From contig NZ_JAVDDX010000002.1 of assembly GCF_030848575.1 (NCBI RefSeq), positions 248,001 through 312,000 on the forward strand: a stretch of 64,000 nt of DNA. The letters run 5' to 3'. Position 1 is the stretch's first letter, and every line of letters begins with the position of its first letter. The position numbers and the translations under genes were made by a program. Below, piece after piece: positions 32,073 to 41,533 of this stretch. The DNA comes from Haloarcula sp. H-GB4 (GTDB lineage: Archaea > Halobacteriota > Halobacteria > Halobacteriales > Haloarculaceae). The notes below the pieces were generated by a model that saw only the letters and a list, made by a program, of their open reading frames with translations, was not told the origin of the DNA and made no database searches.

Positions 32073-32489
32073 ATGGTATTTCTTGTTCCCTTCGATGGGT
32101 CACCGCTCGCAGATGCTGCGCTCGACCGCGCCGTCACCTACGCTGATTCGCTTGACGAGGATGTCGTCGCTGTCGCATTTATCCCGACCGGCGCCAACTA
32201 CGCCGAGCGCCGCCGCCGCGTCGACCCGAGCGAGGACTTCGCCGCCGAAACCGCCGCTGACGACCTCCGGCGCAAGATCGAGGAGGCGACCGACGACTCC
32301 GAACTCCGGTACGACGACGTAAGCGCTCACTCCACCAGCGAACTGTCGACGACGATCAGACAGACCGCCCGCGATGTCGACGCCAGCGTCGTGTTCCTCG
32401 GCAGTGACGACACCGAGGACATCGTCGTCCCTATCGGCGAAGTCACAGACGGCGAAGACTACGATATCCACATCGTCCGCCGGACTTGA
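32073..32489 (+). CDS. universal stress protein family
   Basis: 138 aa from ATG 32073. VFLVPFDGSPLADAALDRAV is the family opening, and SVVFLGSDDTEDIVVPIGEV the C-terminal nucleotide-site region; it lacks a clear GxxGxxxxG ATP loop, so it may not bind ATP. An upstream in-frame ATG exists but family sequence begins at residue 1 of this start. 46 nt before larC. Confidence 0.75.
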   Translation: MVFLVPFDGSPLADAALDRAVTYADSLDEDVVAVAFIPTGANYAERRRRVDPSEDFAAETAADDLRRKIEEATDDSELRYDDVSAHSTSELSTTIRQTARDVDASVVFLGSDDTEDIVVPIGEVTDGEDYDIHIVRRT

Positions 32490-32535
32490 GGACGTAGCAA
32501 GAGGGCTTTTACTGGCGCGGTCTGACCCTCCGGGT

Positions 32536-33861
32536 ATGCGAACACTCGCTTTCGATGGCCGGATGGGCGCGGCCGGTGATATGCTTCTGGGGGCGCTGCT
32601 GGCTGCCGGGGCCGACCGCGAAGCCCTGTCGCCGATCGAGGACGTGCTGGATGTCGAGTACGCCGTCTCCGAAGTGGACCGTTGCGGGATTGCTGCAACG
32701 CGCGTCGAAGTGCTGTTATCCGACACCGCCGGTGATGGCGACGATTCCCACGACCACGCTCACAACGACCACTCGCATTCCCACTCCCACGACGAGGGAC
32801 ACGGCCACACTGGGGACGATGACGCACATTCTCACTCCCACGGCGACCACGACCACACCCACGCAGAGGGTCACGGCCCAAGCAGAACGTACGCCGAGGT
32901 CGTCGAACTCGTTGAGGGGATGGACCTGCCGGGGGCCGTCAGCGCGGACGCGCTGGCAATCTTCGAGATACTCGGCGAGGCCGAGGCGTCGGTTCATGGG
33001 ACAGATCTCGACGACACGCATTTCCACGAAGTCGGGGCCGACGACGCTATCGCCGACATTGTTGGTGCCTGTCTCCTGCTGGATGATCTCGACGTCGAGC
33101 AGGTCGTAACAACGCCGCTGGCGACGGGGGGCGGCACCGTGGAGATGAGCCACGGCACCTATCCAGTCCCGACTCCCGCGGTAGTCGAAATCGCTGAGCA
33201 GGCGGACTGGTCGCTACAGGGCGGCCCCATCGACAAGGAACTGGTAACGCCGACCGGGGCGGCGATTCTCGCGCACATCGCTGACGGGACCGAGTCGCTC
33301 CCGCCACTCGACATCGACGCGTCGGGGTACGGCGCTGGCGGGTGGAACCTTGACAACCGCCCCAACGTCTTGCGAGCGATGGTCGGCGATAGCGCGGGGC
33401 GGCTCCGGCGCGACGAAATCACGGTGCTCGAAACGAACGTCGACGACGCTCCGCCAGAGGTGCTTGGCGACCTCCAGCGCTCGCTCCCGGATGTCGGCGC
33501 ACGTGATGTGTCGATAGTGCCGACGACGATGAAGAAGTCACGGCCCGGCCACATCATCAAGGTCATTTGCAGACCGGAGGACGCCGAACGGGTCGCGCGC
33601 CACCTCGCCGAAGCGACCGGGACGCTCGGCGTGCGCGAATCCGGGGCCGGCCACCGCTGGGTCGCCGACCGGGAGTACGAGACAGTTGTGCTCTCCGCTG
33701 ATGGCGAGCAGTTCGAGGTCACGGTCAAGGTCGCAAGCGACACCGACGGCACGGTGTTCGACGTGAGCACGGAGTACGACGACGCCGCGGCCGTCGCGGA
33801 CGCGACCGGACTCCCCGTCCGCGAGGTGATGCAACGAGCCGAGCGGATGGTACAGGAGTAG
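32536..33861 (+). CDS. larC: nickel-pincer cofactor nickel-insertion protein LarC
   Basis: 441 aa in a single frame, covering both halves that Lactobacillus joins by ribosomal frameshift. N-terminus LAFDGRMGAAGDMLLGALLAAG is the family opening. A His/Asp-rich insert (about residues 70-115: DHAHNDHSHSHSHDEGHGH) would store or deliver nickel. HFHEVGADDAIADIVGA, GGTVEMSHGTYPVPTPA and ELVTPTGAAIL follow; ETNVDDAPPEVLG begins the second half. LarB, LarE and LarA are not in the window. Confidence 0.9.
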   Translation: MRTLAFDGRMGAAGDMLLGALLAAGADREALSPIEDVLDVEYAVSEVDRCGIAATRVEVLLSDTAGDGDDSHDHAHNDHSHSHSHDEGHGHTGDDDAHSHSHGDHDHTHAEGHGPSRTYAEVVELVEGMDLPGAVSADALAIFEILGEAEASVHGTDLDDTHFHEVGADDAIADIVGACLLLDDLDVEQVVTTPLATGGGTVEMSHGTYPVPTPAVVEIAEQADWSLQGGPIDKELVTPTGAAILAHIADGTESLPPLDIDASGYGAGGWNLDNRPNVLRAMVGDSAGRLRRDEITVLETNVDDAPPEVLGDLQRSLPDVGARDVSIVPTTMKKSRPGHIIKVICRPEDAERVARHLAEATGTLGVRESGAGHRWVADREYETVVLSADGEQFEVTVKVASDTDGTVFDVSTEYDDAAAVADATGLPVREVMQRAERMVQE

Positions 33862-33863
33862 CG

Positions 33864-34652
33864 CTATCTGTTGTCAGGTTCTCCCTCGCTGGTCGAACTG
33901 TCACTGCCGTGTTCGGCCAGTGCTTCCTCAACGGTGAGCGCGCCGGTCGCGACCTGCCTGGCGAGTTCCTCGCTGATCGCCCGGTTTGTATCGCTGGCCT
34001 CCCGCGAACGATCCTTGATCTTCTGGAGTTCGCCCGCGGTCGGCTCGATGGTTCGGCTTTCGATTTCCTCACCGTTGAGGCGGGCGATGTTGACCGCGGC
34101 TAGCACGTCACCCATCCCGCGCGCACCGGAGCCGAGATACGGCGTCGTTCCCGTTTCGTCGACCAGCTCGACCGGCACGGACTGGATCTCGTCGATGATG
34201 CGCGCGCCGACAAGTCGTGCGCCGTCGCCGATACGCACGACTGGTTCGACCGCGTCTTCGACTTCCTCGCGGACGATTTCGGTGATGTCCGCTGCGGGCA
34301 CTTGGAACGCTGCGACGACCATGTCGCCATGGAGAATCGCGACGCCTGGCCGCTCTCCGGGGTCGATACCGATGACGGTGCGACCGTCGCCACCCCGGAG
34401 CGTCGAGATAACAGCTTCGACGGCACGCCGCGGTGTATCTGGGTCCGCCTGCACGAGGTCGACACCGTCGGGGATTTCGACCGACTCCCCCGCCGCGATG
34501 ACCGCGACCTCTGCCTCCTCGGGCCATTCGTCACCCGGTTCCATGGTCGTGAACGCCACGCCACGGTCGCGTAGCTCGTTGACGACACCGTGGTACACTT
34601 CGAAGTCTTCGGTGACGACGACAATCACGACTGTAATTACTCCGCAACTCAC
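33864..34652 (-). CDS. RNase-H/RuvC-fold archaeal protein, 262 aa
   Basis: N-terminal alpha/beta part (VVIVVVTEDFEVYHGVVNEL, PGDEWPEEAEVAVIAAGE) and a C-terminal RuvC-like core with TVIGIDPGERPGVAILHGD near residue 92 (first-strand Asp), then EPVVRIGDGARLVGARII and a helix-rich DVLAAVNIARLNGEEI. Holliday-junction resolvase-like architecture, but whether it is catalytic cannot be told. A valine start 4 codons in is possible. Tail-to-tail with larC (2-nt gap). Confidence 0.7.
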   Translation of the reverse strand: MSCGVITVVIVVVTEDFEVYHGVVNELRDRGVAFTTMEPGDEWPEEAEVAVIAAGESVEIPDGVDLVQADPDTPRRAVEAVISTLRGGDGRTVIGIDPGERPGVAILHGDMVVAAFQVPAADITEIVREEVEDAVEPVVRIGDGARLVGARIIDEIQSVPVELVDETGTTPYLGSGARGMGDVLAAVNIARLNGEEIESRTIEPTAGELQKIKDRSREASDTNRAISEELARQVATGALTVEEALAEHGSDSSTSEGEPDNR

Positions 34653-34815
34653 TTACGCGTGCTGGCGTGTCAGGATGACCATCCCGACTCCGCTATCTAT
34701 GGTTGGGGGCTCCGCTCTCTACCGATGCTGTCGCGGCGGTACTCGTTGGATATGCCGGCCCGCCACAGGCAGACAGGTCGACCATTTTTTATTTTAGCAT
34801 AGTCATTTCTGAGAT

Positions 34816-35655
34816 ATGTCAACAATCGCCGCCAAGCGGGCTGACCGGAGCACTGACGGCATGTTTGCCTTCGTGCTTGGCCTGTTCGTTGCGCTGCTGG
34901 CCGTCGCGCCGACGGTCACGGCGACTGCGGTCTGGGGTGGCGTCGGTGCCGACGCTGCCCTCTACATCGTCGCGCTCCTGACTGTCGCAGTCGTCACCGG
35001 CCTCGGGTGGCTCGCGACGTGGCGACGGCCCGGTCTCGCGGTTGCGCTGGGGGGATCACAGGCCCGCTGGCTCCCGCTGCTTTTCGGAGCTAGCTATGCG
35101 ACCGGCGCACTCTTTTTTGCGCCGGAATACGGCGCTCTGGCGCTCGTTGGCTTTTTTTTCGGAATGCTCGCTGCGGTCGTCCCTGGTCTGGCGATGGGCT
35201 TCATTACACGCTCGCGCTACACTGACGTAGTTCTAGCCGACGTAACCGAGTACGAATCGTTTACCGCCGGCTGGCCCGACCGCGCCCGGAACCGGCTGGT
35301 CCTAACGATGCTTCCGGTATTCCTCGTTGGCTGTGCGAGTTCTGGTGTCGTATTCCTGACCGAACACAGCACGTGGCTCTGGTCGGTCGGTCAGTTTTTG
35401 CTCCCGGTTGCGACGATGCCGTTTAATAGAACCCAGGCACGTACCTACACCCTCAGTGGGGCCGGCATCGAGCGATCGATCCCATTCGGTAAGACAGTCA
35501 CCACATGGGACTCATTCAATGGCTACAGCACTACCGACGAGGGGATTGTGCTTCACCGGCACTGGGACCTCGACATGCGGTTCGCGAATGAGCAACTGGA
35601 TGACCCCGACGCTGTGAGTGAAACTATCGACCGTTTTCTCCCCCGCCGGGACTGA
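34816..35655 (+). CDS. six-TM membrane protein with C-terminal soluble domain
   Basis: 279 aa. Hydrophobic segments at about residues 16-40, 45-68, 76-95, 97-120, 155-175 and 180-200. The last 75 residues are soluble (RTYTLSGAGIERSIPFGKTV, WDSFNGYSTTDEGIVLHR), a beta-rich PH-like pattern. 42 nt upstream of radB on the same strand, but radB seems to have its own promoter. Function unknown. Confidence 0.7.
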   Translation: MSTIAAKRADRSTDGMFAFVLGLFVALLAVAPTVTATAVWGGVGADAALYIVALLTVAVVTGLGWLATWRRPGLAVALGGSQARWLPLLFGASYATGALFFAPEYGALALVGFFFGMLAAVVPGLAMGFITRSRYTDVVLADVTEYESFTAGWPDRARNRLVLTMLPVFLVGCASSGVVFLTEHSTWLWSVGQFLLPVATMPFNRTQARTYTLSGAGIERSIPFGKTVTTWDSFNGYSTTDEGIVLHRHWDLDMRFANEQLDDPDAVSETIDRFLPRRD

Positions 35656-35697
35656 GAGTTGCGAGCGTTTTTACCCGAACCTGCCCAACCACTGCCC

Positions 35698-36408
35698 GTG
35701 AGCGAGTACGTCCCGACCGGGTGTGACGCGATCGACGACCTCCTGGGTGGTGGGCTGGAGCGTGGCGCGGTCACGCAGGTGTACGGCCCGCCAGCGGCCG
35801 GAAAGACTAATTTCGCGCTGTCGGCGGTGATGGAAGTTGCCGCCGCCGGCGACGCGGCGCTGTACATCGACACCGAAGGGCTCTCGGCTGACCGGATGGA
35901 GCAGGTCGCAAGCGGCCGCGCACGCGGGACGGCCCAGACTGTGGACGACCTCGCCGGCCGACTCATTATTACAGAGGCACTGGACTACGACGAACAGACC
36001 GAAGCCGTCCAGGACGCCGCTGAGTTTGCTGCCGAAGTCGAACTCATCGTCCTCGACAGCGCGACCGGGTTCTACCGGCTTCGGCGGGACGACGAAGACG
36101 GTGGCGAGACACTACGGGACGTGGCCCGCCAGATTACCCACCTCCTCTCGCTGGCCCGTAAACACGACATCGCTGTTCTGTACACGAATCAGGTGTTTAC
36201 CGACCCGGAGAGTGACCGCTCGACGGCGCTTGGTGGCCACACCCTGAACCACTGGTCCGGCGCAATCGTCCGTCTGGACCGGTTCCGTGGCGGCAACCGA
36301 CGCGCCACGCTGGAGAAACACCGCGCCAAGCCGGCCGGCGACACGGCCCAGTTCCATATCACCGACTCAGGGCTTGTGGGCGACGACACGCCCGAAACGC
36401 CGCAGTAG
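35698..36408 (+). CDS. radB: DNA repair and recombination protein RadB
   Basis: 236 aa from GTG 35698; an ATG 39 nt upstream would add non-family residues. A RadA paralog of the RecA core only, without the N-terminal HhH domain. Walker A YGPPAAGKTNFAL near residue 30, Walker B ELIVLDSATGFYRL near 116, VLYTNQVFTDPES near 161 and LGGHTLNHWSGAIVRLDRF near 180. Recombination mediator in haloarchaea. TATA-like GTTTTTAC 25-30 nt upstream. Confidence 0.95.
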   Translation: MSEYVPTGCDAIDDLLGGGLERGAVTQVYGPPAAGKTNFALSAVMEVAAAGDAALYIDTEGLSADRMEQVASGRARGTAQTVDDLAGRLIITEALDYDEQTEAVQDAAEFAAEVELIVLDSATGFYRLRRDDEDGGETLRDVARQITHLLSLARKHDIAVLYTNQVFTDPESDRSTALGGHTLNHWSGAIVRLDRFRGGNRRATLEKHRAKPAGDTAQFHITDSGLVGDDTPETPQ

Positions 36409-36691
36409 GTCGCTCGATACTCGACAACGCACTCAGGCGCGCGCCGTCGCGGCGACGGCCGCGTCGCAAGCGCGAGGGACGAGTCGCACAGGCGAGCGAA
36501 GTGAGCCGAGCAACGCAGTCGGCTGGGGAGGCGTGTGGCTGTCGCGGTTTTGTGCTGCTATGGTCTGCAGGATGCATACCGCCCGAGCGGAGCGAGCGCG
36601 GTTTCACCGAGCACGGCGTGCCGTGCTCGGCCTTTTTCATGAACGTTTTTCGAGGAGTGGTCGCCTTCGGCGACCCGACGATGAAAAAGGT
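36409..36691. repeat. intergenic repeat-like region with palindromes
   Basis: No gene is seen between radB and phoU. The DNA is rich in short dyads: GAGCACGGC-GTGCCGTGCTC, GTCGCC-TTC-GGCGAC, and runs such as GCGAGCGAAGTGAGC. It looks like the palindromic intergenic repeats often found in Haloarcula chromosomes. T-rich tracts on both sides may terminate the convergent radB and phoU transcripts. Confidence 0.45.
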
Positions 36692-37372
36692 TCAGTAGAT
36701 GAGGTCGTCGTCGTTCTCGACCATGTACAGCGTCCGCGCGGCGATGTTGACGGCGTGGTCCCCGACCCGCTCGATGTCCCGGATGGTCAGCAGGAGCCGG
36801 GAGACGTCAGCCATCAGTTGCTCTATCTCGGCTTCGCTGGAGTCGGCGTCGATCTCGCGCTCGATGAGGTCGCGCACGACCGTCTCGGAGGCCGCCTCAC
36901 ACCGTTCGTCGACCTCGTCGTCGATGTCGGCGATGGTATAGCACTGGTCGGCGTCCTGATCGCTGTAGGCTTCCATGGCGTTTTCGACCATCTCGATGGT
37001 CACGTCGGCGACGTCCTGAATGTCGACCTCGGGGAACACGTCGCGTTCAGCAGTGAGCGAGTACTCGCCGAGGTTCGTGGCGAGGTCACCGATCCGTTCG
37101 AGGTCGGTGATGATCTTGAACGACGCAGCGATAAAGCGGAGGTCGGACGCGACCGGCTGTTGCAGCGCCAGCAGGTCGATACAGTCCTGTTCGAGGTCGA
37201 GATACAGCTGATTGATTTCGTGGTCGCCTTCGATGACTTCCCGGGCCATCTCTTCGTCTTTCTGTTCGAGCGCATCCAGCCCAAGGCGTAGCCGCTCGAG
37301 GACGATCTCTGACATATAGAGGACATCCTCGCGGAGCGAGTTCAGTCCCTCCTGATAGGAATCGCGTGGCAT
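36692..37372 (-). CDS. phoU: PhoU-type phosphate uptake regulator
   Basis: 226 aa from ATG 37372 (an upstream ATG adds nine residues). Two PhoU helical repeats: GLDALEQKDEEMAREVIEGDHEINQLY with FIAASFKIITDLERIGDLATNL, and the shorter second copy EVDERCEAASETVVRDLI with LLLTIRDIERVGDHAVNIAA. The E-R-[IV]-GD motifs are metal ligands in the family. No pst genes are beside it. Confidence 0.9.
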   Translation of the reverse strand: MPRDSYQEGLNSLREDVLYMSEIVLERLRLGLDALEQKDEEMAREVIEGDHEINQLYLDLEQDCIDLLALQQPVASDLRFIAASFKIITDLERIGDLATNLGEYSLTAERDVFPEVDIQDVADVTIEMVENAMEAYSDQDADQCYTIADIDDEVDERCEAASETVVRDLIEREIDADSSEAEIEQLMADVSRLLLTIRDIERVGDHAVNIAARTLYMVENDDDLIY

Positions 37373-37498
37373 AGTCCGGAATGTGCTGGTGGTATGCATC
37401 AGCCTTTCCCTTCTCCCAATATCTCCCGATACCGTCCGGCGTGACGGCAGTAGCGGGCGTGCTATGCAGGGACAGCCATACTCGACAGCGAGAAACGA

Positions 37499-37810
37499 CT
37501 ACTGTAGCACTGCCTCTGCGTCGTTACGGGGATGAATCCCAAGAATCGTTGCGTCGCCAAGTGCTGTTCCGCCCTCAACTCGTTCGACACGCAGAACCAC
37601 GTCTTGTGGTGTTGCACAGCCACAGCTTACGAACTCGTCCCACTCCTCGCCGACGGCCACCGGGCCGCCATGGGTGCGTCGGAGGTACTGTTGATAGGTG
37701 TCTCCGCGGAGTTCATCGGCGATCCACTCGGTATCGACGCCGGACCACGGGTCCCCATCGGCAGTGCTGGGGGCAAACGAGAGTACGACACGGTCCGCAA
37801 CGGAAGTCAT
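37499..37810 (-). CDS. 103-aa haloarchaeal protein of unknown function
   Basis: Contains SVADRVVLSFAPSTADGDPW, an amphipathic DTEWIADELRGDTYQQYLRR and a Cys pair in EEWDEFVSCGCATPQDVVL. Compact, soluble. Located between phoU and trkA on the same strand but with gaps of 60-130 nt. No family can be named. Confidence 0.6.
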   Translation of the reverse strand: MTSVADRVVLSFAPSTADGDPWSGVDTEWIADELRGDTYQQYLRRTHGGPVAVGEEWDEFVSCGCATPQDVVLRVERVEGGTALGDATILGIHPRNDAEAVLQ

Positions 37811-37867
37811 ACACTAGCTGAGGCGGGAGACAAGCTTAGTCCCTTGGGCACGGCTTCTTCGGAACGG

Positions 37868-39199
37868 CTACAATTTGTCGTTGACTGCTTCCAGACAGTC
37901 GGCGTCGACGAACACCACGACGTGATCACCGGGTTCGATGACGGTGTCACCACGAGGGATGACAAGTTCGCCGCCGCGGCTGATAGCCCCGATGACCACG
38001 CCGGTCGGCAGTTCCTGTACTGACTCCTGAATCGGCCGCCCAGCGAGGACACTGTCGGTGGATATCTCGATTTCCAGCACCTCCGCGCGGTCGGATTCGA
38101 TGATAGCAACCTTTGTTGCGTCGTACTCCCGGGTGAACCGTGTAATCTCTTCGGCAGTCGTTTCGCGGGGATTGACAGCCACATCGACGCCGACAGCCTC
38201 GAACAGGTCAACGTACTCGCCCGAGTTGACGACGGCGACGGTTCGCTCTGCACCGAGTCGCTTGGCCAGCAATGTCACTAGAAGGTTCTTTTCGTCGCTG
38301 TCGAGCGTCGCAACCACGGCGTCGGCGTCTGAAACGTGTTCCCGTTCGAGGAATTCGCTATCCGTTGCATCACTCTCCAGCACGGTTGTTCCCTGCAGGT
38401 CCTCCGCGAGTTCACGCGCCCTGTTGTGGTCTTGCTCGATGAGCCGCGGCTTGATGCCACGATCCTGAAGCAGTCGTGCGGTGTGATAGCCAACATCGCT
38501 TCCGCCGACGATGAGGACATTCTGCGTCGTCTTTGACTCCGGTGCGATTTCAGTCGCAAACAGACGAACGCTTTCGCAACTGCCGATCACAATGATGTCA
38601 TCGCCCTCTCTGAGAACGGTCTCTCCGCGTGGGATAATGACTTCGTCACCGCGTAACACGGCAGCGAAGGTCAGTGACTCGTAGCGGTCGGCCTCCGCGA
38701 CGGTCTGGTCCGCAATTGGGCTGGATGCACGCACCTCGAACTCACCCATTTGGACCTGTCCGTCAACGAATGTTTCTACGTCGCGCGAGCCAGGAAGCCC
38801 GATTACTCGGGCGATATTCTCTGCAGTGAGCAGGTTCGTCGCAACCATGTGATCCACGCCAAAGGCGCCCCCGGATTTCTCCCAGGTCCGGAGGAACTTC
38901 GCACTCTTCACGCGGGAAATGGTGAACGGGTCGGCGGCCGTTACTGCCGTCCCACAAGTGACAATATTCGTTTCGTCATCGTCGGTGCTGGCGATGAGTA
39001 CGTCGGCTTTGTCGATACCGGCCTCCGCGAGCGTGTCGAGTTCCGCGCCATCTCCTTCAACGCCGAGTACGTCGGCCTCGTACATCAGGCTCTCCACACG
39101 GTCTGGGTCGATATCTACGACGGCGACTTCGTGGCTTTCCGCGAGGCTTTCGGCGATATTCGAACCGACCTCGCCCGCGCCAACGATTACGATATACAC
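37868..39199 (-). CDS. trkA: Trk potassium uptake NAD-binding protein TrkA
   Basis: 443 aa from GTG 39199, where family sequence begins (VYIVIVGAGEVGSNIAESL); the longer ATG frame adds 34 residues of no similarity. Two RCK_N/RCK_C modules: Rossmann loops GAGEVG near residue 7 and VLIVGGSDVGYHTARLL near 230, each followed by a TrkA-C domain (GEFEVRASSPIADQTVAE; LEIEISTDSVLAGRPIQE). Peripheral regulator of TrkH/KtrB K+ channels, gated by NAD(H)/nucleotides. No trkH gene is beside it. Confidence 0.95.
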   Translation of the reverse strand: MYIVIVGAGEVGSNIAESLAESHEVAVVDIDPDRVESLMYEADVLGVEGDGAELDTLAEAGIDKADVLIASTDDDETNIVTCGTAVTAADPFTISRVKSAKFLRTWEKSGGAFGVDHMVATNLLTAENIARVIGLPGSRDVETFVDGQVQMGEFEVRASSPIADQTVAEADRYESLTFAAVLRGDEVIIPRGETVLREGDDIIVIGSCESVRLFATEIAPESKTTQNVLIVGGSDVGYHTARLLQDRGIKPRLIEQDHNRARELAEDLQGTTVLESDATDSEFLEREHVSDADAVVATLDSDEKNLLVTLLAKRLGAERTVAVVNSGEYVDLFEAVGVDVAVNPRETTAEEITRFTREYDATKVAIIESDRAEVLEIEISTDSVLAGRPIQESVQELPTGVVIGAISRGGELVIPRGDTVIEPGDHVVVFVDADCLEAVNDKL

Positions 39200-39358
39200 G
39201 GCTGCGCCTCCGCCTGATTCATATGCATCAGCTTTCCACCGATGGGTGAAGTGTATTGTCATCCGGTCAGCGGGACGGCCCCGTCGGGGCGGACAGGTCA
39301 CCGAACCCGGCCGTGTACAAGTGCCGACCCGCCAGTGAACATGTAGCCTGCGACCCGC

Positions 39359-39487
39359 TTACGGCTCATCTCGGAGTGGCACGTCTAACCAGGGACAGAG
39401 GGCTGACCGACGTTGGAACCGTTCGACCGAATCGAACGACTCTTTCGTCTCTTCGATCGCCTTTCGCATACTGGCGTAGTCGGTCAT
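39359..39487 (-). CDS. 42-aa small protein
   Basis: From ATG 39487: MTDYASMRKAIEETKESFDS, then VERFQRRSALCPWLDVPL. An amphipathic helix with a short hydrophobic tail. No domain. The frame is open further upstream, but the acidic sequence begins at this ATG. Unknown function, moderate chance of being real. Confidence 0.4.
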   Translation of the reverse strand: MTDYASMRKAIEETKESFDSVERFQRRSALCPWLDVPLRDEP

Positions 39488-39742
39488 ACGACACTCTCTC
39501 TGTCTCCCTACCGTTTGATTATATGCTTCTTTACGCCCGCTATCTTCCCGGTAGACGCGCACTTCTGCCGGTAAATTCAGGCAATTGCCGTCAAGAACTG
39601 CGACACGATAGCGACACGGGTCTTTCGTCTGCGGCCCTGTCCAACAGGCAGCGGCCGCCTGACGGACTGTTCAGTATAGTAACAGGTGACTACTATCCAT
39701 CGTTGGCTAGTGTGGGTGTTACTTCCGGCGATATAGACAGGC

Positions 39743-40291
39743 TTAGTAACCAATTGTGGACGCAAGTATAAGGATGAGACAGTGGACCGAAACGAGTCCG
39801 AAAAGCAGTACGGTTCTGGCCGCCGGCGGACTCACGACCGCAGCTGCGCCTATCGCCACCGTCAGGACGCGTACGATGGTCTCGGATCGAAAGCTGTCGC
39901 TCGACTGGTCCTCGGTTGTGCGGGCCGCTTCGAACTGATCTCTGATAGCATCGAATCTGGGGCCTTTGCGGACCCGCTTTCGGTCCTGCTCGTACTCTAC
40001 CAGTCCGACAGCGTCGAGCTTGGGCAGGTGTGTCTGACAGAGTGAAATATAGACACTGTCGTAGAGCTCGTCACTATCGGTCTCTGCATCGGCGACGACG
40101 TTCGCCACCTGCTGGCTCAGCGCACTGACAGATAGCGCTGTCTCGTGTTCGGCAAGACAGTGTAAGCATACGCGGCGGCGCTCGTTACCGAGAATATCGA
40201 ATATCGTCGCATCATCGAGGCCGGTCTGGTCTGGTGGCGCAGACGTTTCCCCGGTATCAAGGACGGCGCCGAGTCCCACTGCCGGTCGCAT
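39743..40291 (-). CDS. membrane-tethered winged-helix regulator (DUF7344-like), copy 2
   Basis: 182 aa from ATG 40291. N-terminal winged-helix: DATIFDILGNERRRVCLHCL, then YDSVYISLCQTHLPKLDAVG and VEYEQDRKRVRKG wing. The C-terminus has two hydrophobic segments (about residues 137-176: IVRVLTVAIGAAAVV, TVLLFGLVSVHCLILIL). Same architecture as the next gene upstream. Probable membrane-bound transcription regulator; the family name is from memory. Confidence 0.7.
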   Translation of the reverse strand: MRPAVGLGAVLDTGETSAPPDQTGLDDATIFDILGNERRRVCLHCLAEHETALSVSALSQQVANVVADAETDSDELYDSVYISLCQTHLPKLDAVGLVEYEQDRKRVRKGPRFDAIRDQFEAARTTEDQSSDSFRSETIVRVLTVAIGAAAVVSPPAARTVLLFGLVSVHCLILILASTIGY

Positions 40292-40347
40292 GGGCTTATG
40301 CCCCCTCGGATGTACCGCTGTGTGCACACATCTGTCCAGTACGTAGC

Positions 40348-41061
40348 TTACTGCTCCGTATCGAGAGCAGCACGTAGCCGGTCAGCAAGCGACTGCGGTG
40401 CCGACAGTGAAAGCCGATGGCTCGCCGCCAGTGCTACAAATACCACGCTCACGACGAGCGCGACTGCGACGCCTGACACTGTGGCCCCGCTGAGTGCGAG
40501 TCCACCGACCGCAAGCAGTGCCACACACGCGGTCCCGAGATACCGACCTGACCACCGCTCACCGGCCGACGTGTGGGAACCTGTCCGACCATGCTCAGTG
40601 ATAGACTCGGCTGACGGCGTCGATTCTGCAGTCGGCGCTGACAGAAGTGATGGTTCCTCGTCGAGATATTTGTTGAAGGAGTTCGCGAGCGCGGTCGCTT
40701 CGACGAGTCCCCGGTCCTGGTTGTAGTCGATAACACCCGCATCGTCCATCTTTGGGAGATGGGACTGATACAGCGCGATGTAGACGCGCTGGCGCTGTTT
40801 CGAGCGGAGTGAGTCGACCGTCGTGTCGTGTTCCAGCGCCGCGATGTGTTCTGCGATGTCGCTCATATCAGCCGGGTCATCGCCGGGATGCTCGTGGAGG
40901 TACTTGAGAACCAGACGGCGGCGGCGACACTGGAGAACGTGGAAGAGGTCGTCGCGGGTGAGCTCGTCGTCCGATTGGGAGTCCGTAGACGACGACTCGT
41001 CTGTCGCGGACTCCTCAGCCTCGGTTGCCGTGGGTTCGGAAGTCGTTTCAGCTATCGACAT
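40348..41061 (-). CDS. membrane-tethered winged-helix regulator (DUF7344-like), copy 1
   Basis: 237 aa. Acidic Ser/Glu/Thr leader (1-32), winged helix: LTRDDLFHVLQCRRRRLVLK with RQRVYIALYQSHLPKMDDAG and VIDYNQDRGLVE, then a linker and two C-terminal TM segments (about residues 172-215: GTACVALLAVGGLALSG, VVSVVFVALAAS). Clear paralog of the gene just downstream, 56 nt away. Confidence 0.7.
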   Translation of the reverse strand: MSIAETTSEPTATEAEESATDESSSTDSQSDDELTRDDLFHVLQCRRRRLVLKYLHEHPGDDPADMSDIAEHIAALEHDTTVDSLRSKQRQRVYIALYQSHLPKMDDAGVIDYNQDRGLVEATALANSFNKYLDEEPSLLSAPTAESTPSAESITEHGRTGSHTSAGERWSGRYLGTACVALLAVGGLALSGATVSGVAVALVVSVVFVALAASHRLSLSAPQSLADRLRAALDTEQ

Positions 41062-41533
41062 GTGCTCTCTCCTTCCCCAGCACCCGACATATACTGGGTC
41101 GACTGTTCCGCCGATTGCGACTGTTTCACCGATTTAGCGGGCCGGTAATGGCTGACTTACCCTGGAAATAATACGATTGAATCACCTCGTAAAGCGCTAA
41201 TACGCCTATATTGCGGTTTTTCTGCCAAGGTCTTACTTTCTATTACTGTTTCACGCACCATACCGAATTGTTTCACCGTTGCGACAGCAACTAGTATTCG
41301 AAAAAGTACAGATACGTGCTGTGGCAGATGTTGAATTTCGGCTGGTTCTACCGTTTTCCCGGCTTAGAAGGGATAAAAGTGGGAAAGAAGCGTACGTTTG
41401 CCTCTGCCGGACGGTGTTATGGGCCGATTCCCGACCATCGTGACAGCGGCGGACAGGTGTGTTTGGCGAAGACTCACCCCTCACTGTGCAGTGATGCCAC
41501 TAGCAACCCGGCTACCCCGATCCGTGAGCCGGC
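41062..41533. other. 472-nt intergenic region
   Basis: No gene supported. Three copies of TGTTTCAC are present (41122-41129, 41247-41254, 41269-41276), two of them followed by CG; they could be regulatory sites for the leftward wHTH gene starting at 41061. The remainder, downstream of the calcium-repeat gene's stop, looks like ordinary spacer. Confidence 0.4.

Noticed and set aside
32716-33153. Leftward Val/Met-rich frame opposite larC
   Set aside because: Antisense of the His-rich linker; not a membrane protein.
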